NCBI GenBank assembly: GCA_919902965.1
Contig: CAKKSJ010000067.1
Span: 3,070 to 26,766, forward strand
Source: Burkholderiales bacterium
GTDB lineage: Bacteria > Pseudomonadota > Gammaproteobacteria > Burkholderiales > SG8-39
DNA: 23,697 nt
Direction of reading: 5' to 3'
Position 1 is the first letter of the stretch, and every line of letters begins with the position of its first letter. The notes beneath the pieces are model-generated. The model ran no database searches. It saw nothing but the letters and a program-made list of their open reading frames with translations, and was not told the DNA's origin. A program made the position numbers and the translations under genes. Of this stretch, positions 1 to 7,014 are shown in pieces.

Positions 1-152
1 TTGCGGCGTAGGCTAACATTTGCGCAGCAAATGTTAAGCCGCGCAGCGGCGGCCGTCGCCACAACTTCCTCTACTTAGCAGGGCCAAGTTGCGGCGTAGG
101 CTAACATTTGCGCAGCAAATGTTAAGCCGCGCAGCGGCGGCCGCAGCCACAA
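1..152. repeat. Two tandem copies of a 64-bp structured repeat
   Basis: Two copies lie at 1-64 and 89-152 (period 88). They are identical over the first 55 bases and differ at only two positions (56-57 versus 144-145) before a shared GCCACAA end. Each unit starts TTGCGGC and ends GCCACAA, which are inverted repeats with one mismatch. Inside are two perfect hairpins, each with a GCA loop: TAACATTTGC/GCAAATGTTA (14-23 with 27-36, and the same in copy 2) and GCCGC/GCGGC (38-42 with 46-50). The 24-bp spacer is bounded by CAACTT (62-67) and AAGTTG (86-91), also an inverted pair. No coding potential is evident. The array begins at the window edge, so more copies may lie upstream. It resembles a REP/BIME-like or small non-autonomous element, but I cannot name the family. 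Confidence 0.85.
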
Positions 153-199
153 TCTGGTCCTGCTCTAGCAGAACCGGATAACGCCGTAGCGTTTTCGCC
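153..199. other. Hairpin-rich spacer after the repeats, downstream of the CNP1-like gene
   Basis: This stretch holds an imperfect hairpin at 156-175 (GGT-C-CTGC, loop TCTA, GCAG-A-ACC) and a short perfect hairpin at 180-193 (AACGC, loop CGTA, GCGTT). The second lies just past the stop of the minus-strand CNP1-like gene. It has no clear T-run on that strand, so it is at best a weak or Rho-assisted terminator. The GCCGTAGCG piece resembles the start of the neighbouring 64-bp repeat and could be a degenerate third copy. Confidence 0.35.
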
Positions 200-718
200 C
201 TAATAGTCCGTGGTTCTTGACCGAGGGTTGCCGCCGCTCCTGAGCGCGCGCAGCGCCTCGTCGACGTCTGCGATGTAGCCCGTCGATGGACAGAAGAAAT
301 CGCTGTAGAGCACCATCCGGTACGCGTTGCGCGAATCAAGCCGGAGCGGCTCCCAATGGGATTTGCGCACCTCGGTCCAGGTTTTGTCGGACTGGCCAAC
401 CGCGTAGAGGCGGACTTGGTGCTCGCCGCAGCGCAATCCCTCGAAGCTGACGTTGAGCGCGCCTTCCGCGCTTTTCGCAATCAGGCTGTAGCGCACTACA
501 TTGTCGGCGCCGACGCTGACCGATTTCGCGTCCACAAAAAAAGCGAACGGCGTCGTTGCACTGACTTCGAAGGGCAGATAGTTTTCCGGCTCGGGGTACC
601 GGGGCAGCGTCAGTTTCGCTGCGTCGCTGTCTCGCCTGCCCTTTTTTTCTCCGAACCCGAACGTCTGCGCAGCGGCTGCCAAAGGCAGAATCAGCAGCAG
701 CGCCGGCCACGCGCGCAT
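200..718 (-). CDS. CNP1-like family secreted protein
   Basis: This 172-residue protein of unknown biochemical role starts with a hydrophobic signal peptide (residues 1-17, LLLILPLAAAAQ), so it is probably periplasmic or envelope-associated. The central segment YLPFEVSATTPFAFFVDAKSVS, the phrase VRYSLIAKSAEGALNVSFEG and the late YSDFFCP motif match my recollection of the CNP1-like family (cryptic neisserial protein 1; PF08750), which is common in betaproteobacteria. Two cysteines (in GLRCGEH and DFFCPSTG) could form a disulfide. It begins 3 bases after the stop of the DUF3501 gene and is probably the last gene of the rubrerythrin operon. Functional coupling to that operon is only inferred from position. 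Confidence 0.75.
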   Translation of the reverse strand: MRAWPALLLILPLAAAAQTFGFGEKKGRRDSDAAKLTLPRYPEPENYLPFEVSATTPFAFFVDAKSVSVGADNVVRYSLIAKSAEGALNVSFEGLRCGEHQVRLYAVGQSDKTWTEVRKSHWEPLRLDSRNAYRMVLYSDFFCPSTGYIADVDEALRALRSGGNPRSRTTDY

Positions 719-721
719 GCG

Positions 722-1327
722 TCAGTCCAGGTCTTGCGTAAGCGAGGCGCGGACTGCGTCAGCAACGGCGCCGATCTCGGCCTGATAGTTGCGGTGATCC
801 ACGCCCAGCGACAAAGCAACGCCATACTTCAGCGCCCTGGCCATTTCGTCATTTAGCTCGAAGCGCAGGAAGTGCACGGCCGAGGTCTTCTCCTCGTTCT
901 CGCGCTCGAGATCCTCGTCCGCGATCGCATACACGCGCGCGCAACCCTCCACCTGAATCCAGACCCGGTCTTCGATCCCTTTCAATTTCGCCAATGCGCG
1001 CGCGCGCTCCGCGACATCCGTATATTCGATCATCATGGTCGCTTTGAAATTGCGCCCGCCCGGGATCAGGGGATTGTAGGCGTCGAGCTCGTCCTGTATG
1101 CCCGACTCTTCGAAGGTGCGCTCTATGCGCAGCATTTCCTGAATCTGGTAGCGCAAGGTGAGCTCGTCTTCGAAAATCAGCGTCACGTGCGCACCCAGAT
1201 GAACCGTGCGATTTCTCTTGTGCGCCATGACCTTGGCGCGAAATTCCTCGCGCTGCCGCGCATAGGCTTCCAGACTGAGCAAACTGTCTCTGCTGATCGT
1301 GTGCGTAGTCTTTTGGGTAGTACTCAT
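722..1327 (-). CDS. DUF3501 family protein
   Basis: The product is about 201 residues, soluble, charged and without a signal peptide. It has the recognisable DUF3501 features: an N-terminal RDSLLSLEAYARQREEFRAKV segment, the GAHVTLIFEDELTLRYQIQEMLRIER stretch, the NPLIPGGRNFKATMMIEY motif, and LSLGVDHRNY near the C-terminus. I prefer the ATG at 1327 (MSTTQKT). A TTG at 1348 or ATG at 1342 would overlap the upstream oxidoreductase stop (1332-1334). The family has no proven function that I know of. I recall it frequently sitting beside a rubrerythrin and a CCG-domain Fe-S oxidoreductase, exactly as here, which suggests a shared role in redox or peroxide metabolism. It is separated from the CNP1-like gene by 3 bases. 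Confidence 0.8.
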   Translation of the reverse strand: MSTTQKTTHTISRDSLLSLEAYARQREEFRAKVMAHKRNRTVHLGAHVTLIFEDELTLRYQIQEMLRIERTFEESGIQDELDAYNPLIPGGRNFKATMMIEYTDVAERARALAKLKGIEDRVWIQVEGCARVYAIADEDLERENEEKTSAVHFLRFELNDEMARALKYGVALSLGVDHRNYQAEIGAVADAVRASLTQDLD

Positions 1328-1331
1328 AATC

Positions 1332-2660
1332 TCATAGTCCATAGGCAATACGCAGTAGGGTCAGCGGATGTTCCCTTTGCGCTTTGGTTTCGCCCATCCC
1401 CTGCTGGATGTGGCGCGCGGCAATGGCGCAGTCCGAGCTGATGTAATCCGGCTCGCTCGCGGCCATGGCCTTGAATACCGGACGGCCTATTTTCATCGAA
1501 TTGGCGAAGTACTCCGATTTCACACCCCAAGTGCCGTCATGCCCGGAGCAACGCTCCACCGTGCTTACCGTGGTCTGCGGCACCAACTGCAGCGCTTCGC
1601 GTGTCTTTTGCCCCATGTTCTGCACGCGCGAATGGCAGGGAATATGGTATGAAACCTTGCCCAGCGGCTGGGTAAAATCAGTCTTGAGCAGGCCGTCTTT
1701 GTGGCGCAGCACCAGGTATTCGAACGGGTCGAACATCGCCTCCGACACCAGCTTTACCTCGCCGTCTTGCGGGAACAGCAGCGGCAGCTCCGCCTTGAAC
1801 ATCAGCGTGCAGGAGGGCACGGCGGTAAGAATAGCGTAGCCCTCGCGTGCCAGCCGGACCAGCGGCGGGATGTTGGCTTGCTTGAGGCGTTCGACGCTTT
1901 CCAAATCACCCAGTTCCAGTTTGGGCATGCCGCAGCACGCCTCCTTTTCGACGACCACATAGGGAATTTCGTTATGATCGAGCAGCTTGATCAAGTCATA
2001 GCCTATGCCAGGCTCGTTGTAATTCACATAACAGGTCGCAAAAATGGCGACCTTGCCCGGAGTGCGCGCACTGTCCTTCACCGCGTGCGTCGGGCTCGCG
2101 GGCGCACCACTGCGAAAACGCGATGGACTATAGGGGGGGAGCTTGCGTTCCTGGTGCACGCCGATGACTTTCTGCATCAGCGCACGCGCCGCGCCATTGG
2201 CGTTCAGCGCATTGACCATCTGCGCCACCACGGGGATAGCAGCGAGTTTGCCGATCGCATCAGTAGAAGAGAGCAGCCGGTCACGGAACCGGACTTCGCC
2301 TTTCTTGAACTTGACTGCCTTGGCGCGCAGCATCAGATGAGGGAAGTCCACGTTCCACTGGTGCGGCGGCACATAGGGACACTTGGTCATGTAACACAGG
2401 TCGCACAGATAACACTGGTTGACCACTTTGGCGTAATCCGCCTTGTCCACGCCATCAACTTCGCCGGTCGCGCTCTCGTCGACAAGGTCAAACAGGATAG
2501 GAAAAGCGCTGCACAAACTGACGCAACGACGACAGCCGTGGCAGATATCGTAGACGCGATGAAGTTCGGCGTTGAGTTTGTCCTCGTCGTAGAAATCCGG
2601 CGATTTCCAGTCGATGGGATGCCGGGTGGGAGCTTCGAGACTCCCTTCGCGCGTACTCAT
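1332..2660 (-). CDS. 4Fe-4S / CCG-domain oxidoreductase (HdrD/GlpC-like)
   Basis: This 442-residue soluble electron-transfer protein has an N-terminal 2x[4Fe-4S] ferredoxin domain with cysteines C40, C43, C46, C50 and C83, C86, C89, C94. It is followed by two cysteine-rich CCG-type domains like those of heterodisulfide reductase and the GlpC subunit. The first CCG domain is intact (C210 and C242-C243-G244). In the second, C342 is followed by C371-Ser-Gly, so one of the paired cysteines is serine. No membrane segment is evident. It lies between rubrerythrin (98 bases upstream) and DUF3501, so passing electrons to rubrerythrin is a reasonable inference, but the partner and donor are unknown. 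No clear Shine-Dalgarno precedes the ATG. Alternative names in databases would be (Fe-S)-binding protein or glycerol-3-phosphate dehydrogenase subunit C, but glpA/glpB are absent here. Confidence 0.85.
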   Translation of the reverse strand: MSTREGSLEAPTRHPIDWKSPDFYDEDKLNAELHRVYDICHGCRRCVSLCSAFPILFDLVDESATGEVDGVDKADYAKVVNQCYLCDLCYMTKCPYVPPHQWNVDFPHLMLRAKAVKFKKGEVRFRDRLLSSTDAIGKLAAIPVVAQMVNALNANGAARALMQKVIGVHQERKLPPYSPSRFRSGAPASPTHAVKDSARTPGKVAIFATCYVNYNEPGIGYDLIKLLDHNEIPYVVVEKEACCGMPKLELGDLESVERLKQANIPPLVRLAREGYAILTAVPSCTLMFKAELPLLFPQDGEVKLVSEAMFDPFEYLVLRHKDGLLKTDFTQPLGKVSYHIPCHSRVQNMGQKTREALQLVPQTTVSTVERCSGHDGTWGVKSEYFANSMKIGRPVFKAMAASEPDYISSDCAIAARHIQQGMGETKAQREHPLTLLRIAYGL

Positions 2661-2758
2661 ATTTTCGTGTGACTGAGGGTGAGGAAGGTATGGCTAGCAT
2701 CAGTTGAGCCAGGGGAAAGGGCGAAACACCGCACCCTATCCCCCAGGCTGTCACGCAC
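2661..2758 (-). promoter_or_regulatory. Intercistronic hairpin between rubrerythrin and the Fe-S oxidoreductase
   Basis: On the minus strand, 2748-2708 can fold into a long imperfect hairpin. GCC, GGGG and AGGG on the left arm pair with CCCT, CCCC and GGC on the right arm, with a few mismatches and a loop of about 12 bases. No T-run follows. It could partly end transcription or protect the rubrerythrin message from decay, giving more rubrerythrin than downstream proteins. That role is inferred. Confidence 0.35.
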
Positions 2759-3178
2759 TCAATCGCTCAGGGCGTCCAAAGCCTTCTGGAAGCGGTTGGC
2801 GTGCGAGCGCTCAGCCTTTGCCAGCGTCTGGAACCAATCGGCGATTTCCTCAAATCCCTCGTCGCGCGCGCTCTTGGCCATGCCGGGATACATGTCCGTG
2901 TACTCGTGCGTTTCGCCGGCAACCGCAGCGCTCAGATTCAGGCGGCTGGAACCGATCGGCAGGCCGGTTGCCGGATCGCCTACCTCCTCGAGGTATTCCA
3001 GGTGGCCGTGGGCATGGCCGGTTTCACCTTCGGCGGTCGAGCGAAACAGCGCAGCCACGTCATTCTGGCCTTCGATATCAGCCTTGTTTGCGAAATAGAG
3101 GTAACGGCGATTGGCCTGGGATTCTCCGGCGAAAGCAGCTTTCAGGTTTTCCTCGGTTTTTGAGCCTTTGAGTTTCAT
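2759..3178 (-). CDS. rbr: Rubrerythrin (diiron domain only)
   Basis: This 139-residue non-haem diiron protein probably reduces hydrogen peroxide in the cytoplasm using electrons from a separate donor. The ferritin-like four-helix core has both expected ligand sets: E19 in AGESQANRRY and E52xxH55, then E89/E92 in GETHEYTDMY and E123xxH126 in AERSHANRF. The usual C-terminal rubredoxin domain with two CxxC motifs is absent, and the protein ends naturally at LDALSD. Electrons must therefore come from another protein, and the adjacent Fe-S oxidoreductase is the obvious candidate by position. The start is well supported by AGGAG at 3184-3188, 5 bases before the ATG. It is the first gene of the putative operon and has its own promoter-like sequence upstream. 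Confidence 0.93.
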   Translation of the reverse strand: MKLKGSKTEENLKAAFAGESQANRRYLYFANKADIEGQNDVAALFRSTAEGETGHAHGHLEYLEEVGDPATGLPIGSSRLNLSAAVAGETHEYTDMYPGMAKSARDEGFEEIADWFQTLAKAERSHANRFQKALDALSD

Positions 3179-3326
3179 GATTGCTCCTACGGTTGATCGG
3201 GTTGAAAAAATAAACTAGTTACAAATCAGGCTTAAAGAGAAACATATAGACTTGCTCTAATCTGTGGATCAAATATATCCGGTTAACACTGTACTGTCAA
3301 ACCTGCTGCCCTTTGATGCACAAAAT
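3179..3326 (-). promoter_or_regulatory. Promoter region of the rubrerythrin operon
   Basis: Compared with its surroundings this gap is AT-rich. On the minus strand a plausible sigma-70 promoter is TTGATC (3267-3272), an 18-base spacer and TATATG (3243-3248), giving a leader of roughly 58 bases to the rubrerythrin ATG. The spacer contains an imperfect inverted repeat, AGATT-N6-AGTCT (3248-3263), where a redox regulator might bind. The ribosome-binding site is AGGAG at 3184-3188. No terminator is visible for the upstream CBS-domain gene. Confidence 0.45.
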
Positions 3327-3920
3327 TCAGCGTCCCAGGGCCGCGCCTATTTCCGCAAAAGTTTGGGCCACTTCCGTGGTCTGGATTGCAATCCCGAGCT
3401 GGCGCGCGATCTGCGACGCCGAAAATATGCCGCGTACCGCCTCGACTTCACCGTCCGCGCTCGCGTCTGTGACCAGCGCGTGCTGGCGTCCCGAATGCTT
3501 GAGCGTAGCCACCACATGCCCCACCTCGGCCTGGACGAGGTCGGCATAGGGCAAGGCCTCCAGCTGCGCGCGCGGCGTCATGATGTCGCGCACACAAATT
3601 TCCTGGCGCATGATGCCGCGCTCCAGCGCGAACTGCACCGGCTTCTCCCCCAGTATGTCGTTCGCGGTTATCAGCCCCAGCACCTGCCTGTCGTCGTCGG
3701 ACACCAACAGCAAGCGCACGCCGCGCCGGATCATGAACCGGTTGGCGGCATCCAGTGGCGCTTCCAGATCGATGGTCGCGGCGGGGATTTGCCTTAAATC
3801 GGTCATGACGGCCAAGGCGGGCGAGTCGATGCGCACACGCTCCCGGTCCTCACCGGGTTGGTGATAGCGCGCGCCGGGTTGCAGCCGGCGCGCACTCAGG
3901 GGATGGTATTCGCGCGTCAT
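3327..3920 (-). CDS. CBS-domain protein
   Basis: This 197-residue cytoplasmic protein consists mainly of a pair of CBS domains. The first spans about residues 35-93 (SPALAVMTDLRQIPAATI ... GVRLLLVSDDDRQVLGLITANDIL) and the second about 107-178 (EICVRDIMTP ... QHALVTD ... GIFSASQIARQLG). CBS pairs usually bind adenine nucleotides and act as regulatory sensors. No catalytic domain is attached, so the target cannot be told from the sequence. The basic N-terminal 33 residues (RREYHPLS-like, RRLQPGARYHQPGE) are not assigned. The start is supported by an AGGGAC ribosome-binding site on the minus strand. It lies 46 bases downstream of rppH and is probably co-transcribed with it. Confidence 0.8.
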   Translation of the reverse strand: MTREYHPLSARRLQPGARYHQPGEDRERVRIDSPALAVMTDLRQIPAATIDLEAPLDAANRFMIRRGVRLLLVSDDDRQVLGLITANDILGEKPVQFALERGIMRQEICVRDIMTPRAQLEALPYADLVQAEVGHVVATLKHSGRQHALVTDASADGEVEAVRGIFSASQIARQLGIAIQTTEVAQTFAEIGAALGR

Positions 3921-3966
3921 TACGTGTCCCTAGTATCGGCCGCGCCCCGCCGCGTAATTGGCCCGC

Positions 3967-4485
3967 TCATCGCACCGGGCGCAGTGCGGGGTCGTGCTTC
4001 CTGTGGACGGAGTCGCGATTCAAATAGCGCGCCAACTCGTTCAGTGCCTGGGCGTAGACCTCGCGCTTGAACTCGATTACGGTTTCCAGCGGTATCCAGT
4101 ACTCATGCCAGCGCCACGCGTCAAACTCCGGGTGTTCGCTTGCACGCAAGGAAACATCACTGTCGCGCGCGACGAGCCGCAACAGGAACCAGATCTGTTT
4201 CTGGCCCCTGTAGCTGCCGCGCCATTCACGCCTGATCCACTGCGCCGGCACTTCGTAACGCAGCCAGTTTCTGGTGCGGCCTAGGATCTTGACATGGTGG
4301 GACTTGAGCCCCACCTCCTCTTCAAGTTCCCGGAACATGGCCTGCTCCGGGGTTTCACCGTGCTTGATTCCGCCTTGCGGAAACTGCCAGGAATGCTCCT
4401 TGATGCGCTTGCCCCAGAATACCTCGTTCCTTGCGTTACAGAGAACAATGCCGACGTTCGGGCGATAGCCGTCACGGTCGAGCAT
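3967..4485 (-). CDS. rppH: RNA pyrophosphohydrolase RppH (Nudix)
   Basis: The enzyme removes pyrophosphate from the 5' end of triphosphorylated mRNA, which triggers RNase E-dependent decay. The 172-residue protein begins MLDRDGYRPNVGIVLCN, as RppH orthologues do. The Nudix box is complete: G38-x5-E44, then R52-E53-L54 and E56-E57-x-G59. The later FLLRL, FDAWRWHEYW and V(I)EFKREVY segments are also typical of RppH rather than a general Nudix enzyme. The ribosome-binding site GAGGTG lies 8 bases before the ATG. The gene is divergent from proS, an arrangement I recall from other betaproteobacteria. The C-terminal 15 residues (NRDSVHRKHDPALRPVR) are a variable tail. Confidence 0.93.
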   Translation of the reverse strand: MLDRDGYRPNVGIVLCNARNEVFWGKRIKEHSWQFPQGGIKHGETPEQAMFRELEEEVGLKSHHVKILGRTRNWLRYEVPAQWIRREWRGSYRGQKQIWFLLRLVARDSDVSLRASEHPEFDAWRWHEYWIPLETVIEFKREVYAQALNELARYLNRDSVHRKHDPALRPVR

Positions 4486-4617
4486 GATAAATTCACCTCA
4501 AACTGGTATTTGGATCATTCTTCCACATTTTTGTGCGCAATGAAAGCAGCATGTCGTCACGCCGTCGGCGCTGCGATCTTCGAGTAAAATAAGCGCGCCA
4601 CTGCCACCGGAATTCTT
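4486..4617. promoter_or_regulatory. Divergent rppH/proS intergenic region
   Basis: This short gap must hold both promoters. On the plus strand TAAAAT at 4585-4590 is a possible -10 element for proS, but I see no convincing -35. On the minus strand an AT-rich segment precedes rppH, again without a clear hexamer pair. No structured RNA or small gene is apparent. Confidence 0.3.
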
Positions 4618-6333
4618 ATGCGCGTTTCGCAGTTTTTCCTGTCCACCCTGAGGGAAGCCCCCGCCGATGCGGAAATCGTAAGCCACAAGCTGATGCTACG
4701 CGCCGGTATCATCCGGCGACTTGCAGGCGGTATCTACACCTGGATGCCGCTGGGCCTGCGCGTCGTGCGCAAAGTCGAGGCCATCGTACGCGAGGAAATG
4801 AACCGCGCCGGCGCGGTCGAACTGGCGATGCCGGTGGTGCAGCCGGCGGAATTGTGGCAGGAATCCGGCCGCTGGGAGAAGTATGGCGCAGAGCTGCTGC
4901 GTTTCAAGGACCGGCATCAGCGCGACTTCCTGATTCAACCGACCTCCGAGGAGGTTATCACCGATCTTGCGCGCAGCGAACTCAGGAGTTATCGCCAGTT
5001 GCCGCAGCATTTCTACCAGATCCAGACCAAGTTCCGCGACGAGCGCCGGCCGCGCTTCGGCATCATGCGCGGACGCGAATTCACCATGAAGGACGGCTAT
5101 TCCTTTCACGCCGACTATGCCGATCTTCAGCGCGAATACGCGAACATGTACGACACCTACACGCGCATTTTCACGCGCCTCGGGCTCAAGTTCCGCGCCG
5201 TCGCCGCCGACACCGGCAGCATCGGCGGAACCGGCTCGCACGAGTTTCACGTGCTTGCCGATTCGGGCGAGGATGCCATCGCGTATTGCCCGGATTCGGA
5301 CTATGCGGCCAACATCGAGCTTGCCGAGGCGCTGGCCCCGCAAACGCCGCGCTCGGCCCCCGTCGCGGGCCTGCGCAAAGTGCCGACCCCGGGCCAGACC
5401 CGCTGCGAGGACGTCGCGGCGCTGCTGGGCGCGCCGCTCAAACAAACGGTCAAGGCGATCGCGGTGGTGCACGCGGACGAGTTCATACTGCTGCTGCTAC
5501 GGGGCGATCACAGCCTGAACGAGATCAAGACCCAGAAGCTGCCCGGCATGGATCCCTTCCGTTTCGCCACCGATGCCGAAGTTGAGCACCATCTTCATTG
5601 CAAGCCGGGCTATATCGGGCCGGTCGGCGCGCACGCCGGGATCAGGATTATTGCCGACCGGGCAGTCGCCGTACTGGCCGACTTCATCTGCGGCGCCAAC
5701 GAGGAAGGCTATCACCTCACCGGCGCGAACTTCGGCCGCGACTTGCGCGAGCCCGATCTGTTTGCCGATATCCGCAATGTCGAGCCCGGCGACCCGAGCC
5801 CGGACGGGGCCGGCCCGCTGGCCATCTGCCGCGGTATCGAAGTCGGGCACATTTTTCAGCTGCGCAGCAAGTACTCCGAAGCGATGAAAGCGCTGTTTCT
5901 GGATGAATCAGGCAAGTCGCGTGCATTCGAAATGGGCTGCTACGGCATCGGCGTGACGCGCATAGTCGGTGCTGCCATTGAACAGAATAACGATGCGCGC
6001 GGCATCGTTTTCCCGCAGCCGATCGCGCCGTTTCAACTCGCGCTGGTGCCGATCGGCTACCGCAAGAGCGCCCAGGTCAGGGAAACCTGCGACCGGCTGT
6101 ACGCAGAACTGGCCGCGGCAGGCGTGGAAGTGCTGCTCGATGACCGCGATGAGCGGCCGGGCGTGATGTTCGCCGACATGGAACTCATCGGCATCCCGCA
6201 TCGCGTCGTGGTGGGCGAGCGCGGCTTGAAAGAGGGGAAACTCGAATACCAGGGTCGACGCGAGCAAAGCGCGACGGCGATCGCCGTGGGCGAATTGCGC
6301 GCCTTCGTCCAAGCGAGGTTATGCGCGGACTAG
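4618..6333 (+). CDS. proS: Prolyl-tRNA synthetase (bacterial type, with editing domain)
   Basis: This class II aminoacyl-tRNA synthetase charges tRNA-Pro. The 571-residue length and start MRVSQFFLSTLREAPADAE are those of the standard bacterial ProS. Visible elements include the proline-activation TSEE loop (109-112) and motif 2 (about 138-160, FRDERRPRFGIMRGREF). A YbaK-like editing insertion spans about 225-390, with the GKxxK-like region replaced by QTVKAIAV and the GADEEGxH-like CGANEEGYHLTGAN. Motif 3 lies at about 439-456 (MGCYGIGVTRIVGAAIEQ), followed by a C-terminal anticodon-binding domain. It is divergent from rppH. Its last 13 bases overlap the start of the downstream transglycosylase gene, so the two are probably translated from one message. 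Confidence 0.97.
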   Translation: MRVSQFFLSTLREAPADAEIVSHKLMLRAGIIRRLAGGIYTWMPLGLRVVRKVEAIVREEMNRAGAVELAMPVVQPAELWQESGRWEKYGAELLRFKDRHQRDFLIQPTSEEVITDLARSELRSYRQLPQHFYQIQTKFRDERRPRFGIMRGREFTMKDGYSFHADYADLQREYANMYDTYTRIFTRLGLKFRAVAADTGSIGGTGSHEFHVLADSGEDAIAYCPDSDYAANIELAEALAPQTPRSAPVAGLRKVPTPGQTRCEDVAALLGAPLKQTVKAIAVVHADEFILLLLRGDHSLNEIKTQKLPGMDPFRFATDAEVEHHLHCKPGYIGPVGAHAGIRIIADRAVAVLADFICGANEEGYHLTGANFGRDLREPDLFADIRNVEPGDPSPDGAGPLAICRGIEVGHIFQLRSKYSEAMKALFLDESGKSRAFEMGCYGIGVTRIVGAAIEQNNDARGIVFPQPIAPFQLALVPIGYRKSAQVRETCDRLYAELAAAGVEVLLDDRDERPGVMFADMELIGIPHRVVVGERGLKEGKLEYQGRREQSATAIAVGELRAFVQARLCAD

Positions 6334-6926
6334 CGCGCTGGGCGCTGTGCCTGGCCTTGCTTGGGGTGCATGGCGCAGCGCTGGCCGGAGCGCAACGCTA
6401 CGAGCCGCTCGCCGCGAGCGTGCAGGCCGCGCTGTCCAAGGCGGTAAGCGATCGGGCGCCGTACACTTCCGCGTTCAATTCCAAGCTGGACGAGGTCAAC
6501 TGGCTCAGCGCGATGTCGCGTCGGCTGGAAAAGCGCATACGCGACCACGACAGCCGCATCGCATTTCTGAAGTCGGTGCACTACGAAGCCAGCCGCGCAG
6601 GCCTTGACCCGCAGTTGGTGCTGGGCCTGATCCAGGTCGAAAGCGGATTCAAGAAATACGCCGTGTCCCGATCCGGCGCCCGCGGATACATGCAGGTCAT
6701 GCCTTTCTGGACAAAACTCATCGGCGCGAAAAACGACAACTTGTTTGATATGCGCAAGAATATCCGCTACGGCTGCACCATCCTTCGCCATTATCTGGAT
6801 ATCGAGCGAGGCGATCTGTACCGGGCGCTCGGGCGTTACAACGGCAGCCTCGGCCAGCCGCAGTATCCGCGCGCGGTGGAAGCGGCGTGGAAGCAGCGTT
6901 GGCGCTATGATGGCAAACTCTCCTGA
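6321..6926 (+). CDS. Lytic transglycosylase (SLT domain)
   Basis: This 201-residue exported murein hydrolase is predicted to cleave the glycan strand of peptidoglycan with formation of an anhydro-muramic acid end. Residues 1-23 form a signal peptide (LALLGVHGAALAG). The SLT fold starts near residue 85, with the catalytic glutamate E107 in LIQVESGF, followed by the diagnostic YAVSRSGARGYMQVMPFW and LFDMRKNIRYGCTILRHYL. The late ALGRYNGSLGQPQYPRAV replaces the more common AYNAG motif and is acceptable for this family. It begins inside the last codons of proS, with a GAGG ribosome-binding site in the proS coding sequence, so expression is coupled to the synthetase. No lipobox is evident. Confidence 0.9.
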   Translation: MRGLARWALCLALLGVHGAALAGAQRYEPLAASVQAALSKAVSDRAPYTSAFNSKLDEVNWLSAMSRRLEKRIRDHDSRIAFLKSVHYEASRAGLDPQLVLGLIQVESGFKKYAVSRSGARGYMQVMPFWTKLIGAKNDNLFDMRKNIRYGCTILRHYLDIERGDLYRALGRYNGSLGQPQYPRAVEAAWKQRWRYDGKLS

Positions 6927-7014
6927 CGCGCTTTGGCACGCAAAGGCCGGTGCCCCTGACCTATACGCTGCCCCTACCCTATAATGGCTTCGTCCCGTTG
7001 TTGATCAGCCGCAC
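6927..7014 (+). promoter_or_regulatory. Probable promoter of the wrbA-like gene
   Basis: A perfect -10 hexamer TATAAT at 6980-6985 is preceded, after an 18-base spacer, by CTGACC (6956-6961) as a moderate -35. This would start transcription about 25 bases before the flavoprotein ATG. A GGCAC/GTGCC hairpin at 6935-6954 without a T-run lies between the preceding stop and this promoter. Confidence 0.5.

Noticed and set aside
1..152. CRISPR array
   Set aside because: Only two units with a 24-bp spacer, repeat units of 64 bp with nested inverted repeats, and no cas genes in the window.
3244..3259. OxyR-type site (ATAG-N7-CTAA) before rubrerythrin
   Set aside because: Only one half-element roughly fits and the internal bases do not match the OxyR pattern.
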